Assembly: GCA_037176885.1 (NCBI GenBank)
Contig: JAWWNJ010000048.1
Span: forward strand, 310,001 to 374,000
Origin: Favolaschia claudopus
Lineage: Eukaryota > Basidiomycota > Agaricomycetes > Agaricales > Mycenaceae
Reading direction: 5' to 3'
Length of the DNA stretch: 64,000 nt
The position numbers were made by a program, and so were the translations under genes. The notes under the pieces are model-generated. The model had not been told where the DNA came from and did no database searches. It saw only the letters and a program-made list of their open reading frames with translations. Positions 21,736 through 33,172 of this stretch are shown in pieces. Within the stretch, counting starts at the first letter, position 1. Every line of letters begins with the position of its first letter.

Positions 21736-23205
21736 ATGAATAAAGCATCGGCTTTGCCTCATGGTACGATTTCTGCGTTTGCAACTGATGATATGAGCTA
21801 ACGGAATTCTTCTCTCTACAGGCAGCAGCTTGAAGCATAGTAAGTCGTTTTGCGTATCATTCTCATTCTGTCCTGATCCATTAACAGGTAGCGAGTCAGC
21901 TGCAGGTGGCGACGGACAAGCTCCGAAATTGTTACCGGCAATTGTATGGATCGAGAAAGAAGACCAGGCGTCGGTTGGGGGCAAGTTGACGACAAATCTA
22001 TTTTGCAAGGCGTACGGCCTCCAAGACAACATACGTAGACACCTGGAAGAGGAAGGATTGAGTCCCGTGAACTCCCTCTTCCAACTGCAAGATGCTCAGC
22101 TGCTGGAATGGGGTTTTCTTACCGGGGAAATTGCTGAAATCAAGTGGGCGTTGAAGAAGATGTTGCAGAAGGAGCATCCGAAAGTTCGCATCATCGCCCC
22201 TGTCATCAGAGCTGCCAAGATCCAGGGTATCCAGTCGAAGTCATTCGTTTTGCGGTAATGGCTGAATATAATTCTCAGGTGGAATCGGTGGTCCTGGCGG
22301 TGATGGATGGACAAAAGGTGGTAAAGGTGGAGTCGGCAAGGGTCCGGACATCGACTCCGACTTATTGTTGTTGTTGCGCGAAAAAGGCGGCGCAATTTCA
22401 GGTACATTTCTCAAATATTGAGCAGGTGCCATACTCGATGAATTCACAGGCGGTATTGGAGGGGCGGGGGTGCAGGTAGAGTTCGAGGGACAAATGGGGA
22501 GGGGATCGAAGGCAGCGCCGGAGAAGGTTCAAGTGTGTATCTCAACGCTGGCCAGCGTAAAGGTATGCGAATATGTCTGATTTCTATTAGGAGCGATGGT
22601 TGTACATGTGGTACAGGGTGGAGCCCTCATCAGTGGTTCGTTCTCCTCCTTCCTCCTTTCCGATACCCTGTGATCATTTATGAGTTATGTGGGACCGTAG
22701 GCGGCGTTGGAGGAAAGGGTGGGCGGGGACACGAGGATACGGTGGGCGGGAAAGGCGGCGCTGGGCTTGGGCCTATTATCCCTACCCTCCTTGTGGGACT
22801 TTTCTCCCAAATCAAGGGTAAGTTATGAATACCCAATCAAGACCACTTGCGCAAACGGGGACCGTAGGTGGTGTTGGTGGTGCAGGAGGTGACGCAGACC
22901 GATTTGGCGGGGAAGGGGGAGACGGAGATGGTCCTGAAGTGGGGACAGTTGTGTTGTCTATCACCGAAGAAACGCGGCGCAAGATACCGACGACGACATT
23001 GATCGACGACTCGAAGAACTTTGAGCTCAACAACGCTCTGCTTCTCCAGGTTCTGAAGCAGCAGGGCTATAGGACCGTCGGCGGGCTGCTCGAGTGTCAA
23101 CGAAGATATATGAGCGCAGATTTGGGGTTCAAACGGGGTCATCCGAATGTTTTAAAAGCAGCGTTGGTTCAATTTTGCAGCAAGTACGAGAGTTTGAAGA
23201 AGTAG
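21736..23205 (+). CDS. Glycine-cassette protein, type A, copy 2 (one exon unresolved)
   Basis: Exons 21736-21763, 21822-21839, 21888-22226, 22279-22401, 22450-22532, 22701-22817 and 22868-23205 match the layout of the other type-A genes. The first four introns and the one after 22817 are phase 1. The SAM-like exon reads FCKAYGLQDNIRRHL, then EWGFLTGEIAEIKWALK; the last exon reads GYRTVGGLLE, then GFKRGHPNVLKAALVQFC. Exon 5 is 83 nt, the same length as in copy 3. The short exon expected between 22533 and 22700 (counterpart of 25763-25805) is not clean: the candidate GAGCGATGG.. segment at 22591-22617 does not restore phase. The gene may use an unseen exon or may be decaying. Cassettes are GGIGGPGGDG, GGKGGVGKGP and GGVGGKGG.. 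GGKGGAGLGP. Function unknown. Confidence 0.6.
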
Positions 23206-24935
23206 TTTAATAGAATTGTGGGCTGGTTTAATGAGTTTTGCTTCCCGCTGCTTGAATGAATAAGTATCACGGGCAACCTCACATAGAGCCGCTTGTGGTT
23301 CATCCCCGAAAGCGATAACATTTTTACTCTTCAGCGCTAACTCAGAAGGAGGGCAAGCGTTTTCCATTCACGAGGAGATCGGGCGGGTTCATAACTAGCA
23401 TTGTTAGAGCTTCAATTTCCACTCGGAACTCAGGCACTGCCCACAGCCAGAAGCTTTTTTTAACAAATCAGAAACGTTTGCCCAGGTTTGCCCCTATATC
23501 TTCGTGAGCGATTCCTGGATCAAGCGCCTTCAAGTCTATTACAAGGTATGAGATTTGATGCCTTCATCTGCACTGTCCCCGTTGCTCGCACGATAAATCC
23601 TCTTGTACGTATTTGGGTTTTCTTGCTCAGGCCGGCGCTTGAAAGATGTGCAGTGGCGTTTAATACTGACGGATTAGCGCCGACAAGATGAAAAATATCC
23701 CTGTGCTTGGAATTCACACCTAATCAGGCCGTAATATTCGCCCTTTTGAGTTCGTTCGACTTTCTCCGTGAATCCAAAGTGATTCCCCGAGGAGTTCGGG
23801 AAACCTTACCTATGTCGTTCTATTTAGCAGAACAGTGGTGAGGACTCCGACTTCCGGAAGTACGGTGAAAACTTAAATCTCCGCGGCTCGTAGGTGGAAC
23901 TGGCGGTGCTGGTGTAAATTGGTTCGATTCGGTGACAGAGAGGCTCCTGTGAACTCGCCGTCGGGAGTCTGGCTCTATCCACCCCAAAGGAGACGCGCTG
24001 GAAATACCAACGACGTTACGGACACAATCACACACAGTCACGGAACCAGTCAATCAGGGCCACATGCAGAGTTTCAGAAATCAAACAACGAAAGGCGTAC
24101 TTAGCCAGGCCCACTGGAGGATTGAAATCATAAATGAGACACCCACACCTCAATTCGTAACTCGAAGTTGCCAGATCCAATTCGGGCCGAGTCTTCGCAT
24201 ACGCCGCGGGCTACTGGGACTTGTGTTGGTCTCATTATTGACTCTCGCCATGAGGAAACAATGAGGAAACGGGGTTGAGACGAATTCGGAACACCCGAAC
24301 ATTGCCTCGCTTGATCCGAACCTGTTAAACTGCACCGGCCCGCACAGCCGCAGTGGTCCCCCTCGTACCTCCTACGTGTCACGACTTTCGTGCCTTCTCA
24401 TTCTTGCCTCCTGCTCCCAGTCTTTGATTTCAGAGACACTATCTCCAGACTTCCTTCTCTTCTATGGCTCGCTCTCAAGCAATCTCTTCTCAGTGTCTAA
24501 GTAGCCCGAAAACGCTCCAATTTATGCTCCCGGTGCCGACTCGGAGTTAGGTATGCTGCGGCAGCTGCCCACACTGCCTCACTTCAGGGCTCATGTGAAG
24601 TAATTCTTAGACTGGGCTGGTATTAGCCCGATCTACCTCTACGCTCTGGGTGCGACTACCCGAGTTCTGGCGTGGATGGTCCGTTACGGTCCATTGGTAG
24701 GCAGCACGCCCTTTCTTCAATCACGGTCATCGGACGTGGAAGGGTCTAGCGAAGAATGAGACGGACAAGTGGCACAAACCACGGGTACGAGATTTGGCGC
24801 CGCTATCCTGCATCTTACATACAGCTTCTGTGGAAGGAGAAACGTCTACACTGCATATCTGCGAATCGCCGGAATCTTCATACCATAAAAGCTCATAACT
24901 CGTCTTTATCCCTGGCATCGAAAGCACCAAGAACC
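23206..24935. other. Intergenic with an orphan glycine cassette
   Basis: Mostly non-coding. At 23894 an AG acceptor is followed by a Gly-Gly-X start (GGTGGAG, then VNWFDSVTERLL and a stop), a fragment of the cassette family. No other gene is supported; several minus-strand frames around 24130-24380 lack any pattern. Confidence 0.45.
23894..23952 (+). pseudogene. Orphan glycine-cassette exon fragment
   Basis: The sequence after CTCGTAG reads G-GTGGAACTGGCGGTGCTGGTG in the same phase-1 style as the intact cassettes, then leaves the pattern and stops. It sits between the second and third type-A genes, consistent with exon duplication and decay. Confidence 0.45.
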
Positions 24936-26348
24936 ATGCCAGTATCATTCAAGGAGAACGAAATAACTTCTGGTACGATGATATTGTATTGTATGCGATC
25001 AGTATACACTGAATTCGATGGTTCCGTCGTCGTTGCTACAGGCGATTCGCCATCTCGACTTTTTCGTTGCGAATTCTCGGGAGATGGTATTGGTGGTGCG
25101 GGAGGTGTCGGAGAAGGTCCGACTATACCTGTACGGATTGTATGGCTTGAGGATGCGGACATAGCCTGCATCAACACCATAGACACGGGAACCTTCTGCG
25201 CTGAATACCAACTCAAAGACGAAATCCGTCAACATTTAGACGAAGAGGGTTTGAATCCGATCACTTCCCTACTCTATGTCGGCGAGGGAGACCTCAAGAA
25301 CTGGGGATTCGACGCTGGCTCTATTGCAGAAATAAGGTGGGCGCTGAAGAAGATGTTGTCAGTGCAGCATCCGGAAATACGGGTTCTCACACCGCGTACA
25401 GCGACACCTGATATCGAGGGTAGACAACCGTCTCTTCTTCGAAAGAGTTTTAACCGGCATTTCAGGTGGAACGGGAGGCCGTGGCGGTCATGGTGGCCAG
25501 AGCGGCGGTGCTGGAGGGTGCGGTATGGCGCCGAGAATCGAAACGGATCAGCTGCTTTCATGGAAGGGTAGTAGAGTCCGCGGTAAGCGCCTTGCTTCAG
25601 TAAGCTTGATAAGTACTCTTAAAGTCATGTAGGCGGCATCGGAGGGATAGGTGGTGCGAGTGGAATACCCGGGCTCCGCTGGTCGAGGAGGCATACAAGC
25701 GCCCATGCTGAAACGGTACCGGATCTTTCTACCCTACACGAATCAAGTCTGATCTCCCATAGCTACCCGAGGACATGCCCGTGCAAGAGGGTAACATTAT
25801 CGAAGGTAGGCAGTGTGATAACCGTTTGTGAACGTATTCATTGACAATTATGCAGGGGGCAGAGGGGGTGCGGGTGGGTGGGGCCCCACAGCTGGTGGAG
25901 TCGGAGGCGAAGGTAGGGGAGTGCAGATCCCTATGCTGTATGTCAGTCTGTTTCGCAAAATCAAAGGTGAGTGGGTGGCGTATGGAAACTGAGCCAAGCT
26001 ACCATCTTCCTGTTCACAGGCGGCACGGGCGGTGCCGGTGGCGAATCCCCAATACTAGGAGGGCGCGGCGGAGACGGCGATGCTCCGGAATTAACAAGTC
26101 CTCTCTGTCCGATCTCAGAAGATATGCGGCGCCGAATTCCAGCAAAGTCTCTCGAGAGTCTCGGCCTCGTTCTTCCTCCTCCCCTTCTCAAATTACTGAA
26201 GGATCGTGGATTCAGCACTGTTGGCGGATTGCTCGAAGCACGTACGGCCGATCTATTGATAATTCCCAATTTCAAACGGGGTTATTGCAGCGTTTTGAAG
26301 GCAGCATTGGCGCGCTTTTGTAACCAATATATCGCGAAAACGATCTAA
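24936..26348 (+). CDS. Glycine-cassette protein, type A, copy 3 (365 aa, 7 exons)
   Basis: Exons 24936-24972, 25042-25419, 25466-25582, 25633-25715, 25763-25805, 25856-25966 and 26020-26348 join to 366 codons. All introns are phase 1 except the fourth (phase 0). Residues about 13-138 contain GGIGGAGGVGEGP and the SAM-like segment (FCAEYQLKDEIRQHLDEEG, then LKNWGFDAGSIAEIRWALK). Two cassette exons follow (GGTGGRGGHGG; GGIGGIGGASG), then a short acidic linker, then a cassette ending IPMLYVSLFRKIKG, which is nearly the same as in copy 1 (PHIPMLYVSLFRKIRG). The last exon has GGTGGAGG and the second helical segment (FSTVGGLLE, FKRGYCSVLKAALARFC). Exon 6 is 111 nt in both copies. It is the best-preserved plus-strand member. 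The assembly or signalling role is inferred only. Confidence 0.7.
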
Positions 26349-27238
26349 TTATGCCGGGCATGAATCATCCATATGCATTCGTGCTGTTTTCTTCTTCGAA
26401 AAATTTTGCTCGCCTTAGGCTTTAGTGCTTGTTTACGGCGAAACAGCTTTACAAGCCTCCCTTAATGATTAGAAACGAGATCTCGATATTTTTTGTTGCT
26501 CTCCAGAATCTTGGTCTTCCAGGGCGTTCGGCAAGGTGGAAACCTCATTTACCATTATCCGGTCTTCTAACTGCTGAACGCACCACTCCACTCGATCTTT
26601 TCGCAAGCGCTATATGTAGAACCATGGTCCATGCGTACAGAGCGTGTGGCTCTGACGCTATCCAAATGGCACAATCAATGTGCTATAAGTAGTTTATATA
26701 ACAGCAGTGTCCCCCTTCTCGCCGCTGAGTCGATCACAGGACGAACAAGCGCTAGGAAGACATCCCTTCACGAATTGCAATTTGTTCTATAAGTATGTAA
26801 TTACGAAAACTGCAACATTCTACGCACGCACATATACCCCGTTCTGGCAGTTAAGTAACAGTAGTTCATGAACGACGCAGAAGCAGAAAATTTTGTGTGC
26901 TCTGGTGCATTCCCGCTATTATTTAGCTGATTATGATGGTAAAGCCAAGAGCATGAAATGATCGGCCATCAATCCCGGTTTCCTTAGCGCTGTCAATTCG
27001 GCCTCTTTCTTTACCACCATGTCGAAGCCTCGAAGGGGGTTTGGAGTTGCGAGTTCAATAAGTACGCTGACTCTCCCCGAATATGCTCAATCGTTATCTA
27101 AATTTCCGAAATACTTAGCCCTGACACGATCTTGTCGCGCGAAACCGAATGGTGCCCTACTACTCAACTCACTTGGGGGTAGGGGGCCGCCGCTGCGCGC
27201 GGCAAAACTCGTACTTATGTACGTAACTTCGGTCCGAC
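26349..27238. other. Intergenic, no gene seen
   Basis: Only short frames, with no splice-linked coding pattern. It ends exactly where the 486-bp repeated segment begins. Confidence 0.45.
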
Positions 27239-27724
27239 TTCCGTCGATCAGTCGATCAGCACGGCATCCAATTCGGTTTCCGGACATAGCTGGGAACTTT
27301 TCTCGTCTTGACTTCTACCCTTTCGTGGCAGCGCTTGTCCGGCGTCCTCTCCGAACCTCGACTTTTGGTAGCACGGGCAAAGCATGGGATCAACTTATTT
27401 AGAATACAAACTCTTCTTAACTACCTGCAGCCGTTCTATCGATCGTCATTTGTACTCTTTCATTGTGGTTAAAATCTGCGCAAAGTGATAAGTTATTGCT
27501 GTAAGTCGAGGGCAGAAAAAATGCTCACTGGCTCCGTCGCTCAATAAACTGTAAAACTCCTTCGCGAATCTTTGGGCCTGGAAGTTGATTTTGCAACCTA
27601 CAGAACCAAGGCACCATGCCACCTCCGCTCTATGATGAACATGCGTACGTCGATAAGACCAGATCGGAATCGGCAGCCTTTCAGCAAAACATTCATCGTC
27701 AAGCGTGGAGCGAATAACGGAAGG
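27239..27724 (+). repeat. 486-bp direct repeat, copy 1 (fragment of the 38748 element)
   Basis: Apparently identical by eye to 38748-39233, at a constant offset of 11509. It starts TTCCGTCGATCAGTCGATCA and ends at GAATAACGGAAGG. In the other copy this stretch is the 3' flank and the last 279 coding bases of the F-box-like gene (minus strand). Here it stands alone, so it is a truncated copy. The flanks on both sides differ completely between the two locations. Confidence 0.9.
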
Positions 27725-30700
27725 TTCTTTCTTATTCTTGGCAACTGGCTCTCACCAGACTCGCATTTAGCCCCTTCATCCTCCCATCGTCTCTCCCACT
27801 CATGCAAACACTACTACCGCCTTGAATTTCCTCTCCTATTTGTTTCCTTGTCTCTCTCGCGGAAATCCCTCAATCAACTCTTGAACTTAACAAACAACTC
27901 GTTCGCCGTGGTTCGCCGCGTCCTCCTCCTGTCAGTGTCACCACCACCACCATCATCTCGTCTCATCTCGTATTACTATACATCCCCACTCCCACTTCCA
28001 TACACCCTCACCGAGTCACCGACCCTCTCGCTTCCCACCCAGTCTTCAAGTTCGCAGCTGGAAAAAATCCGCGGTCCTTGCCCAAGTTCTCTCGTCATCG
28101 ATATTCGCATATTCGTCCACGTCCGTATCTCGGTACCGGCATATTCTACATATTCTACCTGCTCTTGGCATACATATCTGACCGGCTGTAACTCGTTCAG
28201 CCGTAACTCGAGCTCGTAGATGCCTCACCCGTAACAAATCCCTATGGCGTCAAACTCTCTTTCTAACTTTCATTACGCCGTATATAATCATAAATCCGAA
28301 TCTGCCTCAACTCGCAGCTTACTTATGTTCTCTATCAACGAGTTCTCATCTCGGCTCCAACCCCGTTCAACAAACAACCGTTCGCCGCGTCCTGGCTCGT
28401 TTGACAAATCGAGTAAATCAACTCCTCCTGCGGTGCGCTTACTCCTCGCTCGCTGGCCACAAGCAATTCTAATCGCTCGCTTCCTTCAATTCTCGTTCCG
28501 TCCGTCCACGCAATATTAATCAGAATCGCTACTACTCATTTCTTGAATCAACGTTCTGCTACCCTCTTTTTTGTGTTCGACTCCGAACCCCCTCCCCCTT
28601 CTCGAGTCCTTTCAACGAGTTAGGCTAGCATCTCGCTCTCTCGCTCACTTGCCGCTATCTCCTTCGCTCGCATGTCGCATTTTAATATTCATCTTCGCCT
28701 CGGCCGATTTCGATGCTCAAACGCGTCCGGGATAAAAATTTCCTCCACGCTCGCTTACCAGATATCGCAAACCACAAGCCGCAATCCTCTTTCTACCTCA
28801 ATATCTTCATCGTCTTGGGTTCGCATCCCAAGTCGTCGGCTGTTCATTCGCTCTCTCGCTCAATACTCCCTCCCCGCTCATCGCTCGCTCACGAGCAATC
28901 TTTTCTCTTTGATACTCGCTCCCCCACTTCGCCTACTCATGATTACTCAGCTCCAATGCCGAATTCTAGCGATTCGGTTCATGGATTAATTCCAAATTCA
29001 ATTAAGAAAGCTCTAACTACCTTCAACGCTTGAACGAAACCCCCTCATCTGTGATCAGCGGCCCAGTACTGTAACTACTGGAGCGAGAGAAACGAACCAT
29101 GATGGAATAATTATCGAGCAAGAAGCAGCAGAAGAATAAGAAGAGATTTCTGGAAGTGTTGAGGTTGAGTTCGAAACACACACACTCTCTCTCTGCAGGT
29201 AACGCCGCGTCAGCTAGTTCAGTGGGCCGTGATTCAATGAACAACTCCTCCGATTTCCGAATAATATCGCATGCAGGTTCAAGAAATGAGATCCGGTACG
29301 TATACCGGTTGAAAAAATCAAGCAAACGAAGCAAGATACAGTCCCCTTGGTCTGAATCTACTTACACTGAATATCACCGCGTCCGAGACTGCCTTTGCCT
29401 TGATCGGCAATCCCAATTCCCACCTCGCCTTCCTGAAAACTTTGGAATATTCTGGGTTATCATTTCTCGGGCATTCAAGTACTTCGCCTCCGGGATCAAC
29501 AGACCGTCCACGGCCATTCGCTGTTCAAGTTGCCGGTCAACCCAATTTGACAGAATCGGATTCCCGGGACCCCAATTCGTGAGGAATACGCTCGTCCCCG
29601 ACGCCAACTAAACTCAAAACTCCAACATGGACTCAGGTCTAACCCGCGTCGGGGCGTCGCGGGAGAAGCAGCGAAGATTTCAGAAATGAAAGCACGTTTG
29701 CGGGGTGTTTGTCTTGTCTTGTCGAGATCCACGTCCAGATATAAGCAGATGTTGGAGTCAGGCTTTGCGGCCAAAAGAATTCGTCGACCTGGCGTCGGTG
29801 CGTCGCGGGAGAAGCGGGTGTTGGTAGAATAAGTAAATGTAACTTGAGAATGATCCGCCTCTAATAGAATCTGGATAGATCTGGATGTAAGTTGATGCAA
29901 GTTGCCAGAAGTTGCCAGTGAGCAGATCCGCGCCTAAGAATTGCAGGATATCGGTCGTTCGGTCCGGCGCGTTTGCGTTCTTTCTGCCAGTAGCTAGCCA
30001 CAGGGAACGCGGAAGAGAAATAACCGTCCTGCTCTAGACTCTGACTCCCGGGGTTCAAAGCGGTTGTTTGAGCCACCAGAATAATTAATCCGCCCGCTGA
30101 TAGCGATAGAGTTTAGTTGGGAAAACGGCGAAGGGAGGGAGAGGTGAGTATTTCGTCGATAAATATAGTCATTTCGGCGGTGTTTTTGAAGAGGGAGGGG
30201 CATGTATAAATAGAGGAGTTTTCTTTGCGACCCCGACCGATTATCCATTGAGACCATTCATACAAATAGGGGTCAAAACCCATTTTCCACCATGTAAGCT
30301 TTCAATTTCCGCCTCTCGGTTCCCGAGGAATTGAACCTAAGGAATTACATATTCCCGCTTGAAGTGAACGATTCGATGCCCTTTCAACCGGTTTAAATTC
30401 CGTTGTTGGATGAAAGTGAATAATCAAGCGAATAGATAGTTGGTTACGTACCTCGTTCCGCTCCTGAATTCAGATTTTGTGGTGTATTTCAAGCCACCAT
30501 CCCGATCAACAATGATTGACGGAAGGCGGGATGCCAGCCTGCAATTGTTGTTGAGCAGGAATCGATATCGGTATCATTGCTTTTGAAGCTACTTACTATA
30601 GCATATCTCCGGTCGTGAGTACTCTATCGAACGGAATGCAATGTTGATATGTATGGGAATGTCGTTGTATTCGATCTTAACTTTTTGAAGCGTTTTTTAC

Positions 30701-31421
30701 GGTTTCTGACCGTGAGACTTTCTGCTGACCAACCTAAATTCCACGCGAATGGGTTCGACTCCCTCTGTGGGTCGTCTTTATTTTGTTGTCAGTTGGCATG
30801 TGGGTCTCGGCTTGATCGTAAAGCAGCTTATAATGATGGTCAGCATCCCTAGTGTGTCGTCGGACTCTTAATCATGTGCTTCTCTTAATGCCGACATGCC
30901 GATAACATACCTGAAGGTCGGAAATCATCGCAATTCGAAATCAACACCTGATTCCTCCCCCTTCGTTATGATGCATTGCTCACTCTTGAGTTGTGATCAA
31001 TCCATGCCGATGTTCCGCAGCCGTTGCCGTTTTTCGGTGCCGGGCAGGGTCGAATGCGAAGAACTCCACGCGATCCAAAATGAGACTGTCTTAGCTTTTG
31101 GTTAGAGAAATAGCGAAATCATCGCAATTCGAAATGTGCGATCAGCTCGGCATTTGTCCCTTGTGATGCGACACCTGTCCCTGTTGCGCATGCCGACACT
31201 CCGGATGCATGGCCGTAAATGCCGAATAAATAGCAGAAAGAGATGCAAGGTGGTTGAGACAGGGGGGATTTGGGACAGGGGCCTGTCCGCTCTCTTGCTT
31301 AATCTCACCATGTTTGTGCTTCCCTCTGCGGAAACTATCCTTGACGACGTAGCTGCTTATTTCCAGTCCTTTCGGGTCCCGTTGAAACTTCGTTTAGGCC
31401 AATCCAGAAGTGCAATGTAGC
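27725..31421. other. Gene-poor region with strongly pyrimidine-rich plus strand at its left
   Basis: From 27725 to about 29035 the plus strand is dominated by C and T, and motifs such as CAACAAACAACtCGTTCGCCG recur (about 27890 and 28373). From about 29040 to 31420 no coherent gene is found. Two similar blocks containing GTCGCGGGAGAAGC occur near 29660 and 29800. The region may be an old retroelement or leader sequence, but no reverse transcriptase, integrase or clear long terminal repeat is visible. Confidence 0.4.
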
Positions 31422-33172
31422 ATGGTTACTTTGCTTGAAGAAGAAGTTCTGCTTAGAGATGAGGCGAGGAGACGTTTGCAAGCGACTGATGCCGACCATC
31501 AGTTTCCGAGTGTAAGCTGGGCTAATTATCACAAATGGGTACTCACCACCTTGCAGACTCATGCTTCGACAATCGGTGCTCTGTATTCTGCTATGAAAGA
31601 AAGCCAGGTGCGTGTATTCAGACGTTGTTATCTGTGCCCAGCTCTTAATATCTCAGCGGTATTCCTCGTTTTACCTCGCGATGCTCATGGCTACTGGGGA
31701 AGATTCACGCCTCATTTCTGTGCTTGTACCCAAGGTTTTAGATCGAAGCTTTGACGGGACGACTCGATGTTTGGACTACATGCCTCTCGTCACCGGAATG
31801 TTCCCTTGCGAGCCCTTTCGAACCCATACGCTGTACGCCAGTCTTCCGGAATTTGGGCTTCGTTTTGCGATTTGCGTGTGCGAACAATCGGATCATATTC
31901 ACGGATTTCCCAGTAATTCGTTCGTCAACCGACTCCTCGGTCTCAATCGTCCGGGCTGGTTTGGAAACGTCCTTTTGATCCAAATCAGCTATGGTAACAC
32001 GGATATAACAAATTTTACGTTGGATGAGAAAGAACTGTTCGCAATCGAATTTGCGACAAGACGGTAAATTCCGTTTTTGATCAGTGTTTCGCTTCTCAGT
32101 CACAGAGTGTTATGCAGGATCCTTCTGACCTGTTTCCATCAGTCGACAAACGAGTTATTACCGGTGCGTATACACTAATTATATTCTCGAATTCTCTTAA
32201 AAATATTAGATCGTTCCCCGGCTTGCCATGTGAGTGATATTGAGTACCGAAACTCGCTAAACTTATGATTCGATTTATCAGGCCGCGAAAGACCATTAGT
32301 GAATGGATCATACAAAGTCGCCAGGTAGACTTTTATATTTTCGAGCCCCGATACTGATCAAAATCTTAGTAGGTTTCAATCGGTGTGCAAGCCTTACTTT
32401 TTGCGGTCAACACGCACCTGCCTGTCAAAGTCACAACACCGAGTCTTCCAGGGTCCACTTTGCTCAGCATCACTGACTTGGTGTACGGACCGTGGCTATC
32501 CGGAAACACTTCTCAAGTGCCTGGACATGTCGCTCTCGAAGTCCGAGTGGATGGGGTATCGTGGACAGTGGTACATATCCGTCAGCATGAAATCAAGTTC
32601 AAGGCGCTGTTCAAAAACGCAACAATATCTACGCTTGTGGGTTTGGATTGGCTCGGTAACGTGATAGTTTTCAAGAAACGTGACTACCGGTATGTTGGTG
32701 TTGGAGATACAGACGACGATTTTGTATTGGCACATCGGGCGGTTCTGAAGTGAGTTGTTGTAGCCGTTTGCCTTAACAAAACTCCACTCACTGAATAATC
32801 AGTGCTCTGAACCGATATGTTTGCCGGTGTGGTCGGATACCCTGTTTTGAGTGTGCACACAAAGTGGCTACAGAGGAGTTAGTCTTCATTCTTATTTACA
32901 GGTGGCTCACTGACGGTTGGATTCCCAGTTTTAGACTTGCCATGAGGTCGCTCCGTCAGGGAAGAAGTTTAGAAGACGGTGAAGTCGATGAAATCTTACC
33001 TTCACAGTATCCCGGGATTCAAATTTTGCGAGGCAACACGGTACATAAATCCTCATCTGTCTATTTTCGACGACTTAACTACCATATGTTTAGATTCACT
33101 CTTCGATGTCACCGTAAATCGCCTCGTATTTTACTACCTCCAACTTGTAATCGTCCGCGTTTTGTCCTTTAG
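31422..33172 (+). CDS. Arm gene g4: spliced gene of unknown function (left arm)
   Basis: Well-supported exons: 31422-31607, 31657-32063, 32100-32163, 32210-32229, 32282-32324, 32373-32749 and one from 32803; all phases agree. The first part is charged (TLLEEEVLLRDEARRRLQ). The second exon has LVPKVLDRSFDGTTRCLDYMP-type text. The sixth is a beta-rich segment (HVALEVRVDGVSWTVVHIRQ, then VIVFKKRDYRYVGVGDTDDD). The seventh has a Cys cluster (VCRCGRIPCFECAHK). The end is uncertain and runs towards the convergent gene g1, with which an open frame to 33172 would overlap. No family is recognised with confidence. I infer that it is one of four genes carried together by a repeated multi-gene element. 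The part from 32748 on is duplicated, inverted, at the right end of the window. Confidence 0.55.

Noticed and set aside
30317..30339. tRNA-like B box (GGTTCAATTCC on the minus strand)
   Set aside because: The T-arm stem does not pair properly and no acceptor, D or anticodon arm can be folded around it.
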